Source: Bacteroidetes bacterium HGW-Bacteroidetes-13 (GTDB lineage: Bacteria > Bacteroidota > Bacteroidia > Flavobacteriales > Flavobacteriaceae). From it: a DNA stretch of 43,598 bases. The stretch is from positions 1 through 43,598 of the forward strand of contig PHDQ01000003.1 of NCBI GenBank assembly GCA_002841025.1, in the 5' to 3' direction. Below are positions 30,237-40,756 of this stretch, piece after piece. Below the pieces are notes generated by a model, which worked only from the letters and a program-made list of their open reading frames with translations, ran no database searches and was not told the origin of the DNA. The position numbers were made by a program, and so were the translations under genes. Position 1 is the stretch's first letter; each line of letters starts with the position of its first letter.

Positions 30237-32774
30237 ATGTCAAAAAATTACATATTCCTACTAGCACTTGTCATTGCCACCCTAAATTCGGGAAGTGTCT
30301 TTGCACAGGACAATCTGACTTTCGGCAACGGCAAAACCTATATTTTAGAAGAACTCAAGGTAACGGGTGTGGTCACTTACAACGAACAAACCATTATTAC
30401 CTACACCGGATTGGTTGTCGGTCAGCCCATCACCATCCCCGGCGTAAAACTGAGCGACATCACCAAAAGACTCTGGGGACTCGGTCTTTTTAGCAATGTC
30501 AATTTTTATTTGACAAAGGTCGAAGATGATAAAGCATGGTTGGAACTTGAGATTCAAGAATTACCCGAACTATCTGAAGTTAAAATTGTCGGGATGAAAA
30601 AAAGTAAGACTAAAGAAATCATCAAAGAAGCTTCACTCAACAAGGGAATCAAAGTCACCGAAAATCTCATCACAAATACCAAAAATTATTTGGAGAACAA
30701 ATATAAAAAGAAAGGTTATCTCAACACCAAAACCATCATCAACACCCTTCCCGATACGGTCGGAAAAAATTCGGAGAAAATGGTCATCCGTATCGACAAG
30801 GGCGACAAGGTCAAAATCAGAAAAATAATAATTGATGGAAACGAAAAAATTTCGGATTACCGACTTAAAAAAGCCCTTAAGAAAACCAAACAAGTAAAAG
30901 TTTACCGCCTCTTTAAAAGATCCAAATATATTGAAGACGATTATCGAAAAGACCTTCAAGCCATGATGGACAAATACAAAGAACGCGGATTCAGGGATGC
31001 GCGGATTCTCTCCGACACGCTCATCAAGGTCAGTAAAAAAAGAATTAATTTACAAATAAATTTAGAGGAAGGAAATAAGTTCTATTTTGGAAATATCGAC
31101 TTCATCGGAAACTCTGTGTTTTCAGATACCGAGCTCAAAAATGCGTTGGGCATCAACAAAGGAGATGTCTATAATGGGGTTCTTTTCAAAAAACGAATTA
31201 AAGACGACTCAAGACCCGATTCAGACGACTTGAGCAACCTCTACCAAAACATTGGTTATCTATTTTCAAACCTCACGGCCGTTGAGGTTGGTGTCAGAAA
31301 CGACACCATCGATTTCGAAATTCGCGTGGTGGAAGGTAAATTGGCTCATTTCAACGAAATCCGCGTAACCGGAAACACACGAACCAATGACCATGTCATC
31401 TATCGGGAGCTCCGCACACGTCCCGGCCAAGTTTACAGCAAAGCAAATCTAGTTCGTTCGGTCAGGGAATTAGGTCAAACCGGTTTTTTTGATCCGGAAC
31501 AAATCGAGCCCAAATTTGAAAACGTAAATCCGAATGAGGGTACCTTGGACATCAACTATTCGTTGGTTGAAAAAGGCTCCAGCCAAATAGAGTTGCAAGG
31601 TGGTTTTGGCGGCGGTGGTTTCATTGGTACTTTAGGCCTTTCCTTCAATAATTTTTCCATTCGCAATATTCTCAAAAGAGAAGAATACAGACCTCTTCCG
31701 ATGGGAGACGGACAATCATTGGCACTCAGATTGCAAGCCAGCAGAACCTCTAGGGTATTCAGCTTTTCATTTGTAGAACCTTGGCTGGGCGGTAAAAAAC
31801 CCGTACAATTCTCTACCACACTTTCACACAGCAAGCAGTTCCTGTTTAATGGACTTCGAAACGATGTGGACAAAAGCCGAAGCTTTACCATTGACGGAAT
31901 TACCTTGGGATTGGCCAAAAGACTGAAAGTACCGGATGACTTTTTTACCCTTTCTCAGGCCGTAAGTTTTCAATTTTTCAACCTCAATAACTTCAACACC
32001 GGATTGTTTACCTTCGGCGATGGCGTGTCAAACAATTTCGCTTACACCATTGCCATTAGCAGAAACGATACCCGTGTGAACCCGATTTTCCCAACCGCCG
32101 GTTCTAATTTCAATCTAAGCCTAAAAGTCACACCACCATACTCACTATTCAGCGGTACTGACTTTGGAAACTTAAAAAACGACCCCAATTTTCAAAATAC
32201 AGACGGCACACCCAACCAATCTTTAATCGATCAAAAAAGATTTCGATTTTTGGAATTTTACAAGGTAAAGTTTAAAGGAGATTGGTACAACAGTTTGTAT
32301 GCCAATAAATTAGTGTTAAAAACCACGGCAGAACTCGGATACTTAGGTTCCTACAATTCTGAGCGAGGCACGCCACCGTTTGAACGATTTTTCTTGGGTG
32401 GTGACGGATTGGGTAACTTCAGTTTAGATGGCAGAGAAACCATCGGACTCAGAGGATATCCAAACCAATCTCTTTCAAGTTTTGACGGAGGTACGATTTA
32501 CAACAAATTTACGTTAGAACTTAGATACCCGCTCACTTTAGGTCAAGCAGCCTCTATTTACACACTTGGCTTTTTGGAAGGCGGTGCATCGTTTGAAAAA
32601 TTCAGAGATTACAGTCCTTTCGACTTAAATCGTTCAGCTGGATTTGGAATTCGTATATTTATGCCCGCTTTTGGCTTGTTGGGAATTGATTTCGGATATG
32701 GATTTGACAATCTTCCGGGAAGTTTGAAGGCCAATGGCTGGGAAACACATTTTATTATTGGTCAACAATTTTAA
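30237..32774 (+). CDS. bamA: Outer-membrane assembly factor BamA
   Basis: POTRA-like repeats, C-terminal Omp85 barrel (FFLGGDGLGNFSLDGRETIGLRGYPN; GIRIFMPAFGLLGIDFGYGFD; terminal QQF). Confidence 0.94.
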   Translation: MSKNYIFLLALVIATLNSGSVFAQDNLTFGNGKTYILEELKVTGVVTYNEQTIITYTGLVVGQPITIPGVKLSDITKRLWGLGLFSNVNFYLTKVEDDKAWLELEIQELPELSEVKIVGMKKSKTKEIIKEASLNKGIKVTENLITNTKNYLENKYKKKGYLNTKTIINTLPDTVGKNSEKMVIRIDKGDKVKIRKIIIDGNEKISDYRLKKALKKTKQVKVYRLFKRSKYIEDDYRKDLQAMMDKYKERGFRDARILSDTLIKVSKKRINLQINLEEGNKFYFGNIDFIGNSVFSDTELKNALGINKGDVYNGVLFKKRIKDDSRPDSDDLSNLYQNIGYLFSNLTAVEVGVRNDTIDFEIRVVEGKLAHFNEIRVTGNTRTNDHVIYRELRTRPGQVYSKANLVRSVRELGQTGFFDPEQIEPKFENVNPNEGTLDINYSLVEKGSSQIELQGGFGGGGFIGTLGLSFNNFSIRNILKREEYRPLPMGDGQSLALRLQASRTSRVFSFSFVEPWLGGKKPVQFSTTLSHSKQFLFNGLRNDVDKSRSFTIDGITLGLAKRLKVPDDFFTLSQAVSFQFFNLNNFNTGLFTFGDGVSNNFAYTIAISRNDTRVNPIFPTAGSNFNLSLKVTPPYSLFSGTDFGNLKNDPNFQNTDGTPNQSLIDQKRFRFLEFYKVKFKGDWYNSLYANKLVLKTTAELGYLGSYNSERGTPPFERFFLGGDGLGNFSLDGRETIGLRGYPNQSLSSFDGGTIYNKFTLELRYPLTLGQAASIYTLGFLEGGASFEKFRDYSPFDLNRSAGFGIRIFMPAFGLLGIDFGYGFDNLPGSLKANGWETHFIIGQQF

Positions 32775-32806
32775 ATTTGGTACGGTTTTTTCTAAAACAT
32801 TTCGGA

Positions 32807-34015
32807 ATGAAAACAAAACATTTACTTCTTCTCTGCTTTTTGCTTCTATCGATGAGCAATTTTGCACAAAGAGGGGTTCGCATCGCTTATGTTGACATGG
32901 ATTATATTTTAAAAAGTGTTCCCGAATACCAAGAAGCTGTAAGTTTACTCGATAAAAAAGTGATTGATTGGAAAAAAGAAATTGAAGGAAAGTTCAATGT
33001 TGTCAATCAGCAAAAAGAAGCATTGGAGAAAGAAAAAGTATTTCTCACCAAAGAATTGATTAAAGAACGAGAAGATGAAATTGTCTTTCAAGAAAATCAA
33101 ATTTTGGATTATCAGCAAAAAAGATTCGGTCCAAACGGTGATTTAGACATTCAAAAAAGACAATTGGCACAACCGGTGCAGGATCAAGTGTTCAATGCTG
33201 TTCAGGAAATTGCAGCAAAAAGGCAATACGATTTTGTGTTTGATAAATCCGCCGATGTAGTGATGTTGTATTCCGCAAAAAAATACGATATTAGCGACCT
33301 GATTGTTCGAATCATTACACGAAATGCCAAAATAGATGCCAACGGGAATAAAAATGAGGAAACAGTTGAGTCTATCTTGGATGAGCCCGATCCGGACACA
33401 CTCAGCAAACAAGAACAAATAGCCAACAAAAGAGACGAAAGACTCCGTTTGTTGGAAGAACGAAAAAAAGCAATCGAAGCTGAAAGACAAAAAAGACTAC
33501 TCGAATTTGACCAAAGAAGACAAAGACTACTCGACGAAAGAGAAGCGCGACGAACCGGAAAAACAGTAGAACAACTAAGAAACGAACGGGGTGAAAACGT
33601 GTCAGATTCGACCGCTGTCAAAGTGGATACCCGAACGCAACAACTGGAAGATAAAAAACAAGCTGTCGAAAAACAAAAACAAGAAAGACTGCAGCAACTT
33701 CAAGACAAAAAACAACAATTGCTGTTGGAACAAGAAGCACGACGAACCGGAAAAACAGTAGATCAATTAAAAAAAGAAAAGAAAGAAGACGTAAAAGACA
33801 GCCTTTCGGGTCAAGCGGATGATAAAGCGAAACAAGCTATTGACGCTAAAAAGAAAGAAGCCGAAGATAAAAAAACAGCTCGGGCACAACAATTGGAAGA
33901 TCGCAAAAAAGCCATCGAAGCAGAAAGAGCAAAAAGATTAAAAGAATTTGAAGACCGCAGAAAAAAATTGGAAGAAGAAAAATTAAAAAAGAAAAACAAG
34001 GAAAACAATCAATAA
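32807..34015 (+). CDS. OmpH/Skp family protein with long repetitive coiled-coil extension
   Basis: Signal peptide; RIAYVDMDYILKSVPEYQEA; Lys/Glu/Gln-rich internally repeated C-terminal half. Confidence 0.88.
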   Translation: MKTKHLLLLCFLLLSMSNFAQRGVRIAYVDMDYILKSVPEYQEAVSLLDKKVIDWKKEIEGKFNVVNQQKEALEKEKVFLTKELIKEREDEIVFQENQILDYQQKRFGPNGDLDIQKRQLAQPVQDQVFNAVQEIAAKRQYDFVFDKSADVVMLYSAKKYDISDLIVRIITRNAKIDANGNKNEETVESILDEPDPDTLSKQEQIANKRDERLRLLEERKKAIEAERQKRLLEFDQRRQRLLDEREARRTGKTVEQLRNERGENVSDSTAVKVDTRTQQLEDKKQAVEKQKQERLQQLQDKKQQLLLEQEARRTGKTVDQLKKEKKEDVKDSLSGQADDKAKQAIDAKKKEAEDKKTARAQQLEDRKKAIEAERAKRLKEFEDRRKKLEEEKLKKKNKENNQ

Positions 34016-34057
34016 ATCGCAAATCTAAATTAATTAAAAAAGTAAATTCAAAAAACA

Positions 34058-34558
34058 ATGAAACATTTAAAAACCAGTCTGATAGTATTGTTAGTAACCG
34101 TTGGACTCAGTAGCATGAGCTATGCACAAACTAAATTGGCGCACATCAATACCCAAGAACTTATCAAAGTATTGCCTGAAGCCATCGAAGCAAATAAGCA
34201 ATTGGAAAAACTTGAGCAAACCTACACCAAAGACATCCAAACTTCTTACACTGAATATCAAAAAAAGTTGGAGCAATACCAAAAAGAAGCTGAGACTCAG
34301 CCCAAAGAAGTCAATGAAAGAAGAGCAAATGAGATGGCAGAAGCCGAAAACAGAATTCGTGAAGCACAAGAATCCGCAGCCAAAGAATTGCAGCAAAAAC
34401 GCTCTGACCTCTACGGACCCATCATGGAAAAAGTTCGCGCAGCTATTCAAAAAGTTGCCAAACAATTGGGATTTGAGTATGTGATGGATGCCAGCACATT
34501 GATTGTTGCCGATGGTAAAAATCTTTTGCCAGAAGTAAAAAAAGAGTTGGGACTTTAA
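34058..34558 (+). CDS. OmpH/Skp family periplasmic chaperone
   Basis: 166 aa; signal peptide; KLAHINTQELIKVLPEAIEANKQL; GFEYVMDAST. Confidence 0.92.
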   Translation: MKHLKTSLIVLLVTVGLSSMSYAQTKLAHINTQELIKVLPEAIEANKQLEKLEQTYTKDIQTSYTEYQKKLEQYQKEAETQPKEVNERRANEMAEAENRIREAQESAAKELQQKRSDLYGPIMEKVRAAIQKVAKQLGFEYVMDASTLIVADGKNLLPEVKKELGL

Positions 34559-34581
34559 TCCCGAAAATTTAAACATTTTAC

Positions 34582-34627
34582 AAGCTGCCCTTCGGTGAGA
34601 TTTTCTTACTTTAGGGCAACTTTTTTT
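34582..34627 (+). terminator. Intrinsic terminator after ompH, abutting the murI start
   Basis: AAGCTGCCCT...AGGGCAACTTTTTTT, T run ends 3 nt before the ATG at 34631. Confidence 0.75.
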
Positions 34628-34630
34628 ATC

Positions 34631-35422
34631 ATGACAACTACTTCTCCCATTGGAATTTTTGACTCCGGCGTAGGCGGCACAACCGTTTGGAAAGAAATCT
34701 CAAAACAACTGCCCAACGAGCAAGTCATCTATTTGGCAGATAGCAAAAACGCTCCATACGGTGAACAAAAACCGGAAGAAATCATCCGGTTATCCTGCAA
34801 AAACACTGAATTTCTCATTGAGAAAGGTTGCAAAATTATCGTGGTCGCCTGCAACACAGCTACAACCGCCGCAATTGCCACTTTGCGACAAAAATACGAT
34901 ATCCCATTTATCGGTATCGAACCGGCCATCAAACCGGCAGCTTCCCTGACCGACACCAACCGAGTGGGAATCCTTGCTACGAAAGGAACCCTTTCAAGCG
35001 CGCTGTTTCACCGCACGGCAGACCTGCATGCCAAAAATATCGAAATTGTTGAACAACGAGGTGACGGCTTGGTAGAATTAATCGAAGCGGGCGAAACAAA
35101 TTCTGAAAAGACATTCGCACTGCTCAAAAAATACATCAACCCGATGATCGAAAAGAACATCGATTGCTTGGTGTTGGGATGCACACACTATCCTTATCTG
35201 ATTCCACAACTCAAAAAAATACTTCCTGCATCGGTAAAAATAATAGACTCAGGCGAAGCTGTTGCCAGACAGACCAAACACATCCTCGAAAAATCGAGCT
35301 TGTTGAACACATCCGACACGAAACCAATCAATTTTTGTTATACCAATTATAAAACGCACCTGCTTCAAGATTTTATCAATAAATTGGAACTCAACACACG
35401 GGTTGAGTTTTTGGAATTTTGA
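34631..35422 (+). CDS. murI: Glutamate racemase
   Basis: PIGIFDSGVGGTTVWKEI; VVACNTATTAAI; VLGCTHYPYL. Confidence 0.95.
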   Translation: MTTTSPIGIFDSGVGGTTVWKEISKQLPNEQVIYLADSKNAPYGEQKPEEIIRLSCKNTEFLIEKGCKIIVVACNTATTAAIATLRQKYDIPFIGIEPAIKPAASLTDTNRVGILATKGTLSSALFHRTADLHAKNIEIVEQRGDGLVELIEAGETNSEKTFALLKKYINPMIEKNIDCLVLGCTHYPYLIPQLKKILPASVKIIDSGEAVARQTKHILEKSSLLNTSDTKPINFCYTNYKTHLLQDFINKLELNTRVEFLEF

Positions 35423-35458
35423 GTTTTCACATCCCAAAAACTATCCATTTAAGTTCCT

Positions 35459-35466
35459 TATCTTTG
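35459..35466 (+). promoter_or_regulatory. -7 element upstream of trhO
   Basis: TATCTTTG (TAnnTTTG). Confidence 0.5.
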
Positions 35467-35508
35467 CAGACTTAGAAATTTTTCTTTTAAACTTAATCAA
35501 AGTATAGC

Positions 35509-36537
35509 ATGCAACTGTACAACACCTTAAGCGCAAAAGAAAGGGAAGCACTCATAGCCGAAGCCGGAAAAAAAAGGCTGACTCTTTCTTTTTATCAATA
35601 CGCCAAAATCGAAAATCCGGAAATTTTCAGAAACCATCTGTTTATTACCTGGAATGAATTCGATGTGTTGGGGCGTATTTATGTCGCCAAAGAAGGCATC
35701 AACGCGCAACTTTCTGTTCCCGCCGATTATTTTTCCGCTTTCAAATTGCATCTCGACTGCATCACATTCCTAAAGGATGTACGGCTGAACATTGCCGTAG
35801 AACACGATGATTTTTCGTTCCTCAAACTCAAAGTAAAAGTCCGCGATAAAATTCTCGCCGATGGGCTCAACGATAACACTTTTGATGTGACCAACAAAGG
35901 TATTCACTTAGATGCAATTGCCTTCAACAATCTCATCGAACAACCCGATACCATTTTGGTGGACATGCGCAACCATTACGAAAGCGAAATCGGTCATTTC
36001 AAAAACGCCATCACACCCGATGTTGACACCTTTAGAGACTCGTTAAATCTGATAGAAGAGGATTTAAAAGATTTTAAAAAAAATAAAAATCTGGTCATGT
36101 ATTGCACCGGAGGCATTCGCTGTGAAAAAGCAAGTGCCTACTTCAAACACAAAGGATTTAAACATGTTTACCAATTGGAAGGCGGCATCATCAATTATGT
36201 AAACCAAGTAAAAGAAAAAGGACTTGACAACAAATTTATCGGGAAAAATTTCGTTTTTGACGAACGCCGAGCCGAACGCATTTCAAATGATGTCATCGCA
36301 CACTGCCACCAATGCAAAAATCCGTGCGACACCCATGTCAATTGTGCTAACGAGGCGTGCAATTTGCTCTTTATCCAATGTGAAGATTGTGCTGAAAAGA
36401 TGAATCAATGTTGCTCGGAAACCTGCATGCAAATAGCCGCATTACCCTACGAAGAACAAAAATTGTTACGCAAAGGAAAAGCCAACAGCAACAAAATTTT
36501 CAAAAAAGGACGAAGTGAAGCATTGCGCTACAAATAA
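35509..36537 (+). CDS. trhO: Rhodanese-related tRNA uridine hydroxylase/sulfurtransferase
   Basis: VAKEGINAQLSVP; VMYCTGGIRCEKASAYF; C-terminal Cys-rich CHQCKNPCDTHVNC. Confidence 0.92.
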   Translation: MQLYNTLSAKEREALIAEAGKKRLTLSFYQYAKIENPEIFRNHLFITWNEFDVLGRIYVAKEGINAQLSVPADYFSAFKLHLDCITFLKDVRLNIAVEHDDFSFLKLKVKVRDKILADGLNDNTFDVTNKGIHLDAIAFNNLIEQPDTILVDMRNHYESEIGHFKNAITPDVDTFRDSLNLIEEDLKDFKKNKNLVMYCTGGIRCEKASAYFKHKGFKHVYQLEGGIINYVNQVKEKGLDNKFIGKNFVFDERRAERISNDVIAHCHQCKNPCDTHVNCANEACNLLFIQCEDCAEKMNQCCSETCMQIAALPYEEQKLLRKGKANSNKIFKKGRSEALRYK

Positions 36538-36771
36538 CTTTACAACGCAAACAAAATCAATCGGCGCACAAAAAATGGTTAATCTCTAATAAAAAAAGCA
36601 GATTTGTTTTCTCAACTGATTTTATTTCATTTGAAAAACTTTTTTCCAAATAAGCAACTGCGGAAAACTTCATTTTAACCAAGTTTTCGGGAGTGATTGT
36701 GTTTATGTATATTTATACCGAGAAATCGATTGATAAAATTGTGTCGATTTTATCTTTTAAAACTAAAAACT

Positions 36772-37926
36772 ATGTCTTGCAGCAATTGCTCAACTTCAGA
36801 TAACGGCCAACCCAAAGGATGCAAGAACAACGGTACTTGCGGAACATCGAGTTGCAACAAACTCACCACCTTTGACTGGCTTGCCAACATGAAACTCCCA
36901 CAAGGTCAATCCGAAATATCTTTCGTAGAAGTAAGTTTCAAAAACGGAAGGAAAGAATTTTTCCACACACCCGAAAACATAAGCCTTCACATGACCGACA
37001 TCGTAGCCACCGAAGCCCAATCTGGTCATGACATTGGCACCGTAACACTCACCGGTGAATTGGTTGGCATTCAGATGAAAAAGAAAAAAGTACATCCCGA
37101 GAGTCCCGATATCAAAAAAATATACCGCAAAGCCACCCAAAGAGACATCGATGTTTGGCAACAAGCACGCAGCAAAGAAGAAGCCATTCAGGTGCGGGCG
37201 AGAGAAATTGCAATTGCCCTTCGTTTGGAAATGAAAATATCGGATGTAGAAGTTCAAGGTGATGGATCCAAAGTTATTTTTTATTATACGGCCGATACCC
37301 GTGTAGATTTTAGACAACTCATCAAAGAATTCGCCCGAGAGTTTTCTATCCGAATAGAAATGAAACAAATCGGACTTCGTCAAGAAGCTTCCAGACTTGG
37401 TGGAATCGGCTCTTGCGGACGCGAACTCTGTTGCAGCACTTGGCTCACAGACTTTCGTTCGGTCAACACCACCGCGGCAAAATACCAACAACTTTCCCTC
37501 AATCCGCAAAAATTAGCCGGACAATGCGGCAAACTCAAATGCTGCCTCAACTATGAGTTGGATGCTTACTTAGACGCGCTTCAAGATTTCCCGAAAACAG
37601 AAGTGAAACTAAAAACCGAAAAAGGCATCGCTGCTTGTCAAAAAATAGATATTTTTAAAGGAATCCTTTGGTATGCCTACGAAGGCGAATGGATGAACTG
37701 GCACATACTCACAACTGCAAAAGCCAATGAAATCATTACGAAAAACAAAAACAACGAAACCGTCACAAGCCTTGAAGATTTTGTAGGCGTTTTGGAAAAA
37801 GATGAAACTGTCGAATATGAAAATGTAGTTGGTCAAGACAGTTTAACGCGATTTGACAGACCCAAAAAGTCTAAAAATAAGAACCGTAACAAAAATCGAA
37901 ACAAAGCCCCTCGAAATGCGCGTTAA
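36772..37926 (+). CDS. PSP1/RicT-family protein
   Basis: SRLGGIGSCGRELCCSTWL, LSLNPQKLAGQCGKLKCCLNYELD; basic C-terminal tail. Confidence 0.9.
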   Translation: MSCSNCSTSDNGQPKGCKNNGTCGTSSCNKLTTFDWLANMKLPQGQSEISFVEVSFKNGRKEFFHTPENISLHMTDIVATEAQSGHDIGTVTLTGELVGIQMKKKKVHPESPDIKKIYRKATQRDIDVWQQARSKEEAIQVRAREIAIALRLEMKISDVEVQGDGSKVIFYYTADTRVDFRQLIKEFAREFSIRIEMKQIGLRQEASRLGGIGSCGRELCCSTWLTDFRSVNTTAAKYQQLSLNPQKLAGQCGKLKCCLNYELDAYLDALQDFPKTEVKLKTEKGIAACQKIDIFKGILWYAYEGEWMNWHILTTAKANEIITKNKNNETVTSLEDFVGVLEKDETVEYENVVGQDSLTRFDRPKKSKNKNRNKNRNKAPRNAR

Positions 37927-38398
37927 TGTTTTTTTGATGATTATTTTGATTGGCGTACTCACCTCTTGCGACCAAAAAATGATTTTGGATGAATACCAAA
38001 ACGTGGGCAGTTTTTGGCAAAAAGACAGTGCGGTGGTTTTTAATTTCAATCCACCGGATACCTTAAAGCAATACAATCTTTTTATCAATCTTCGCAACAA
38101 CAATGACTACGGTTTCAGCAATATTTTTTTGATAACCGAGTTGTATTTTCCAAATGGAGTAATCCAAACCGACACCCTTCAATACATGATGACAAACCCC
38201 AAAGGCGAATGGTTGGGAAACGGATTTACCGATCTGAAAGAGAATAAACTTTTGTACAAAGAAAATTTCCGGTTTTCAAGTATGGAAAACCATCAAGTTT
38301 ATATCAAGCAAGCGGTTCGAAAAATCGGTGCCGTTGACGGGATAGTTGAACTCAAAGGTATCACCCAAGTCGGTTTTAGAATTGAAAAAACAAATTAA
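37916..38398 (+). CDS. gldH: Gliding motility lipoprotein GldH
   Basis: Lipobox-type LTSC; DQKMILDEYQNVGSFWQKDSAVVFNFNPPDTLKQYNLFINLRNNNDYGFSNIFLI; between RicT and PBP1A genes; 11-nt overlap. Confidence 0.85.
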   Translation: MRVNVFLMIILIGVLTSCDQKMILDEYQNVGSFWQKDSAVVFNFNPPDTLKQYNLFINLRNNNDYGFSNIFLITELYFPNGVIQTDTLQYMMTNPKGEWLGNGFTDLKENKLLYKENFRFSSMENHQVYIKQAVRKIGAVDGIVELKGITQVGFRIEKTN

Positions 38399-38415
38399 TT
38401 TTTAAGCAATTAAAA

Positions 38416-40719
38416 ATGAGCACTAAAAAAAAGGCAACTACTTCAAAACCGTTCAAATTTACCAAATGGTTTTTTGGTATTTTCTTTGCTGGATTGGGTT
38501 TCATTATATTTATTTTCCTATTGGCCTCGTGGGGCGTTTTTGGTTCTCTTCCTACCTTTGAAGTTCTCGAAAACCCCGACACAAACGTGGCTACCGAAAT
38601 CATATCTTCGGATGGTAAAACTTTGGGTAAATTTTATTTTAACGACAACCGGACACCCGTTTTTTTTGAAGACTTACCTCCGCATTTGGTCAACGCACTT
38701 GTCGCAACCGAAGACATTCGTTTCTATGAACATTCAGGCATCGATTCCAAAGGAACTTTGCGAGCCTTATTCTTTTTAGGTACTCGAGGTGGAGCAAGCA
38801 CCATCACCCAACAATTGGCTAAACAATTATTCACCGACAACGTTTCCCGAAACATCGTGGCACGTGGTCTGCAAAAAATCAAAGAATGGATAATTGCCAT
38901 TCGATTGGAAAAGCAATACACCAAAGAAGAAATCATCACCATGTATTTTAACATCTATGATTTCAATTACAATGCGGACGGAATTCGTTCGGCTGCACGC
39001 ATCTATTTTAACAAAGAACCCAAAAGTCTTTCCATCAATGAATCTGCCATTTTGGTCGGCATGTTCAAAAACTCATCTCTCTACAACCCAAAACTAAGAC
39101 CCGAGCTCGTCAAAAACCGACGAAACACCGTATTGAGTCAAATGTTTCGGTATGATTTTATCACTAAAGAACAAAGGGATTCACTTCAAAAGCTGCCTCT
39201 CAATATCAATTTTACTCCAGAATCACATAGTCAAGGTACCGCAACTTATTTTAGGGAATATCTCAGGGATTTTATGCAAAAATGGATCAATACACATCCC
39301 AAAATAAATTCCGATGGAAGCAAGTCCAAATACAATCTTTACCAAGACGGTCTTAAAATATACACTACCCTCGATTCGCGCATTCAAAAAAACGCAGAAA
39401 ACGCGGTCAACGAGCATCTTGCGCATCTGCAAAAAGAATTCTTCAGACAAAACGAAGGCAACAAAACCGCTCCATTTAGAGACATCACCAAAGAAGAAAC
39501 CCAAAGAATTCTCAACCAATCGATGAAACGATCTGAAAGATGGCGAGTTCTTAAAAACAAAGGGCAAACGGAAAAAGAAATCAAAGAGTCGTTTTACAAG
39601 AAAACAGAAATGACTATTTTCACTTGGAATGGCGAAAAAGACACCCTGATGCGCCCCATCGATTCAATTGTCTATTACAAACATTTTTTGCAAGCCGGAC
39701 TTTTGTCAATGGAACCCCAAACTGGTCATGTCAAAGCTTGGGTAGGCGGCATCAACTACAAGCATTTTCAGTACGACCACGTGTTGCAGGGAAAACGGCA
39801 AGTTGGTTCAACCTTCAAACCCTTTGTGTATGCAGCCGCTATCGACCAACTTCACCTCTCCCCTTGCGATGAATATCCGGATGTTCAACATTGTATCGAA
39901 AAAGAAAAATACGGTAATCCGGAAGCTTGGTGCCCGAAAAACTCGGACGGAAAATACTCCGGAAAAATGCTCACGCTGAAAAGTGCTTTGGCAAATTCGG
40001 TAAATAGCATTACCGCAAGACTCATTGACAAAATAGGACCACGGCCAGTAATTAATCTGGCACATAATCTCGGGATGACCTCAGATATTCCTGAAGTACC
40101 TTCCATTGCGCTCGGAACAGTCGATTTAAGCGTGTACGAAATGGTAGGAGCCTATGGCGCATTTGTCAATCAAGGAATTTATATTACCCCAACCATGATT
40201 ACCCGAATAGAGGATAAATACGGTACTGTTTTAGAAGAATTTGTACCCGAAACCAAAGACGTTTTGAGCGAAGAAGCGGCCGCAACTGTTGTGAGCCTGC
40301 TGGAAGGTGTGACACAACACGGTTCCGGACAAAGACTAAGAGGAACTTGGGCACTTGGCAGAATCGATTACCAGCGTGCAGTGACCGGTTATCCTTTTGA
40401 TTTTAAAAACCCGATTGCCGGCAAAACCGGAACTACACAAAACCAAAGCGACGGTTGGTTTATGGGCATGGTTCCCAATTTGGTCACCGGCGTTTGGGTG
40501 GGCGCAGAAGATCGCGCGGCACACTTTTCTTCCATTACTTACGGGCAAGGAGCAACCATGGCATTGCCGATTTGGGGAATTTTTATGCGTTCTAACTATG
40601 CAGACAAAACACTCAACATTTCTCAAGGAGACTTTGTGAAACCGCAAAATATGACTATCAAAATCAATTGCGAAGAAAGTAATCTGTCCAATCCCAAAGA
40701 AGAAGAATTTGATTGGTAG
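38416..40719 (+). CDS. Penicillin-binding protein 1A (transglycosylase/transpeptidase)
   Basis: 767 aa; ATEDIRFYEHSGID; GGASTITQQLAKQLF; GSTFKPFVYAAAID; GKTGTTQNQSDGWFMG. Confidence 0.95.
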   Translation: MSTKKKATTSKPFKFTKWFFGIFFAGLGFIIFIFLLASWGVFGSLPTFEVLENPDTNVATEIISSDGKTLGKFYFNDNRTPVFFEDLPPHLVNALVATEDIRFYEHSGIDSKGTLRALFFLGTRGGASTITQQLAKQLFTDNVSRNIVARGLQKIKEWIIAIRLEKQYTKEEIITMYFNIYDFNYNADGIRSAARIYFNKEPKSLSINESAILVGMFKNSSLYNPKLRPELVKNRRNTVLSQMFRYDFITKEQRDSLQKLPLNINFTPESHSQGTATYFREYLRDFMQKWINTHPKINSDGSKSKYNLYQDGLKIYTTLDSRIQKNAENAVNEHLAHLQKEFFRQNEGNKTAPFRDITKEETQRILNQSMKRSERWRVLKNKGQTEKEIKESFYKKTEMTIFTWNGEKDTLMRPIDSIVYYKHFLQAGLLSMEPQTGHVKAWVGGINYKHFQYDHVLQGKRQVGSTFKPFVYAAAIDQLHLSPCDEYPDVQHCIEKEKYGNPEAWCPKNSDGKYSGKMLTLKSALANSVNSITARLIDKIGPRPVINLAHNLGMTSDIPEVPSIALGTVDLSVYEMVGAYGAFVNQGIYITPTMITRIEDKYGTVLEEFVPETKDVLSEEAAATVVSLLEGVTQHGSGQRLRGTWALGRIDYQRAVTGYPFDFKNPIAGKTGTTQNQSDGWFMGMVPNLVTGVWVGAEDRAAHFSSITYGQGATMALPIWGIFMRSNYADKTLNISQGDFVKPQNMTIKINCEESNLSNPKEEEFDW

Positions 40720-40756
40720 TTCAATTTTTTGCTTATCCAAATTTGATTAAAAGCCA

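Noticed and set aside
33202-33621. Ser-rich minus-strand ORF opposite the OmpH tail
   Set aside because: Serine/leucine bias is the antisense of Arg/Lys/Glu-rich coiled-coil codons
36796-37509. 237-aa minus-strand ORF inside the RicT gene
   Set aside because: Fully antisense to a well-supported CDS; no start context or motif
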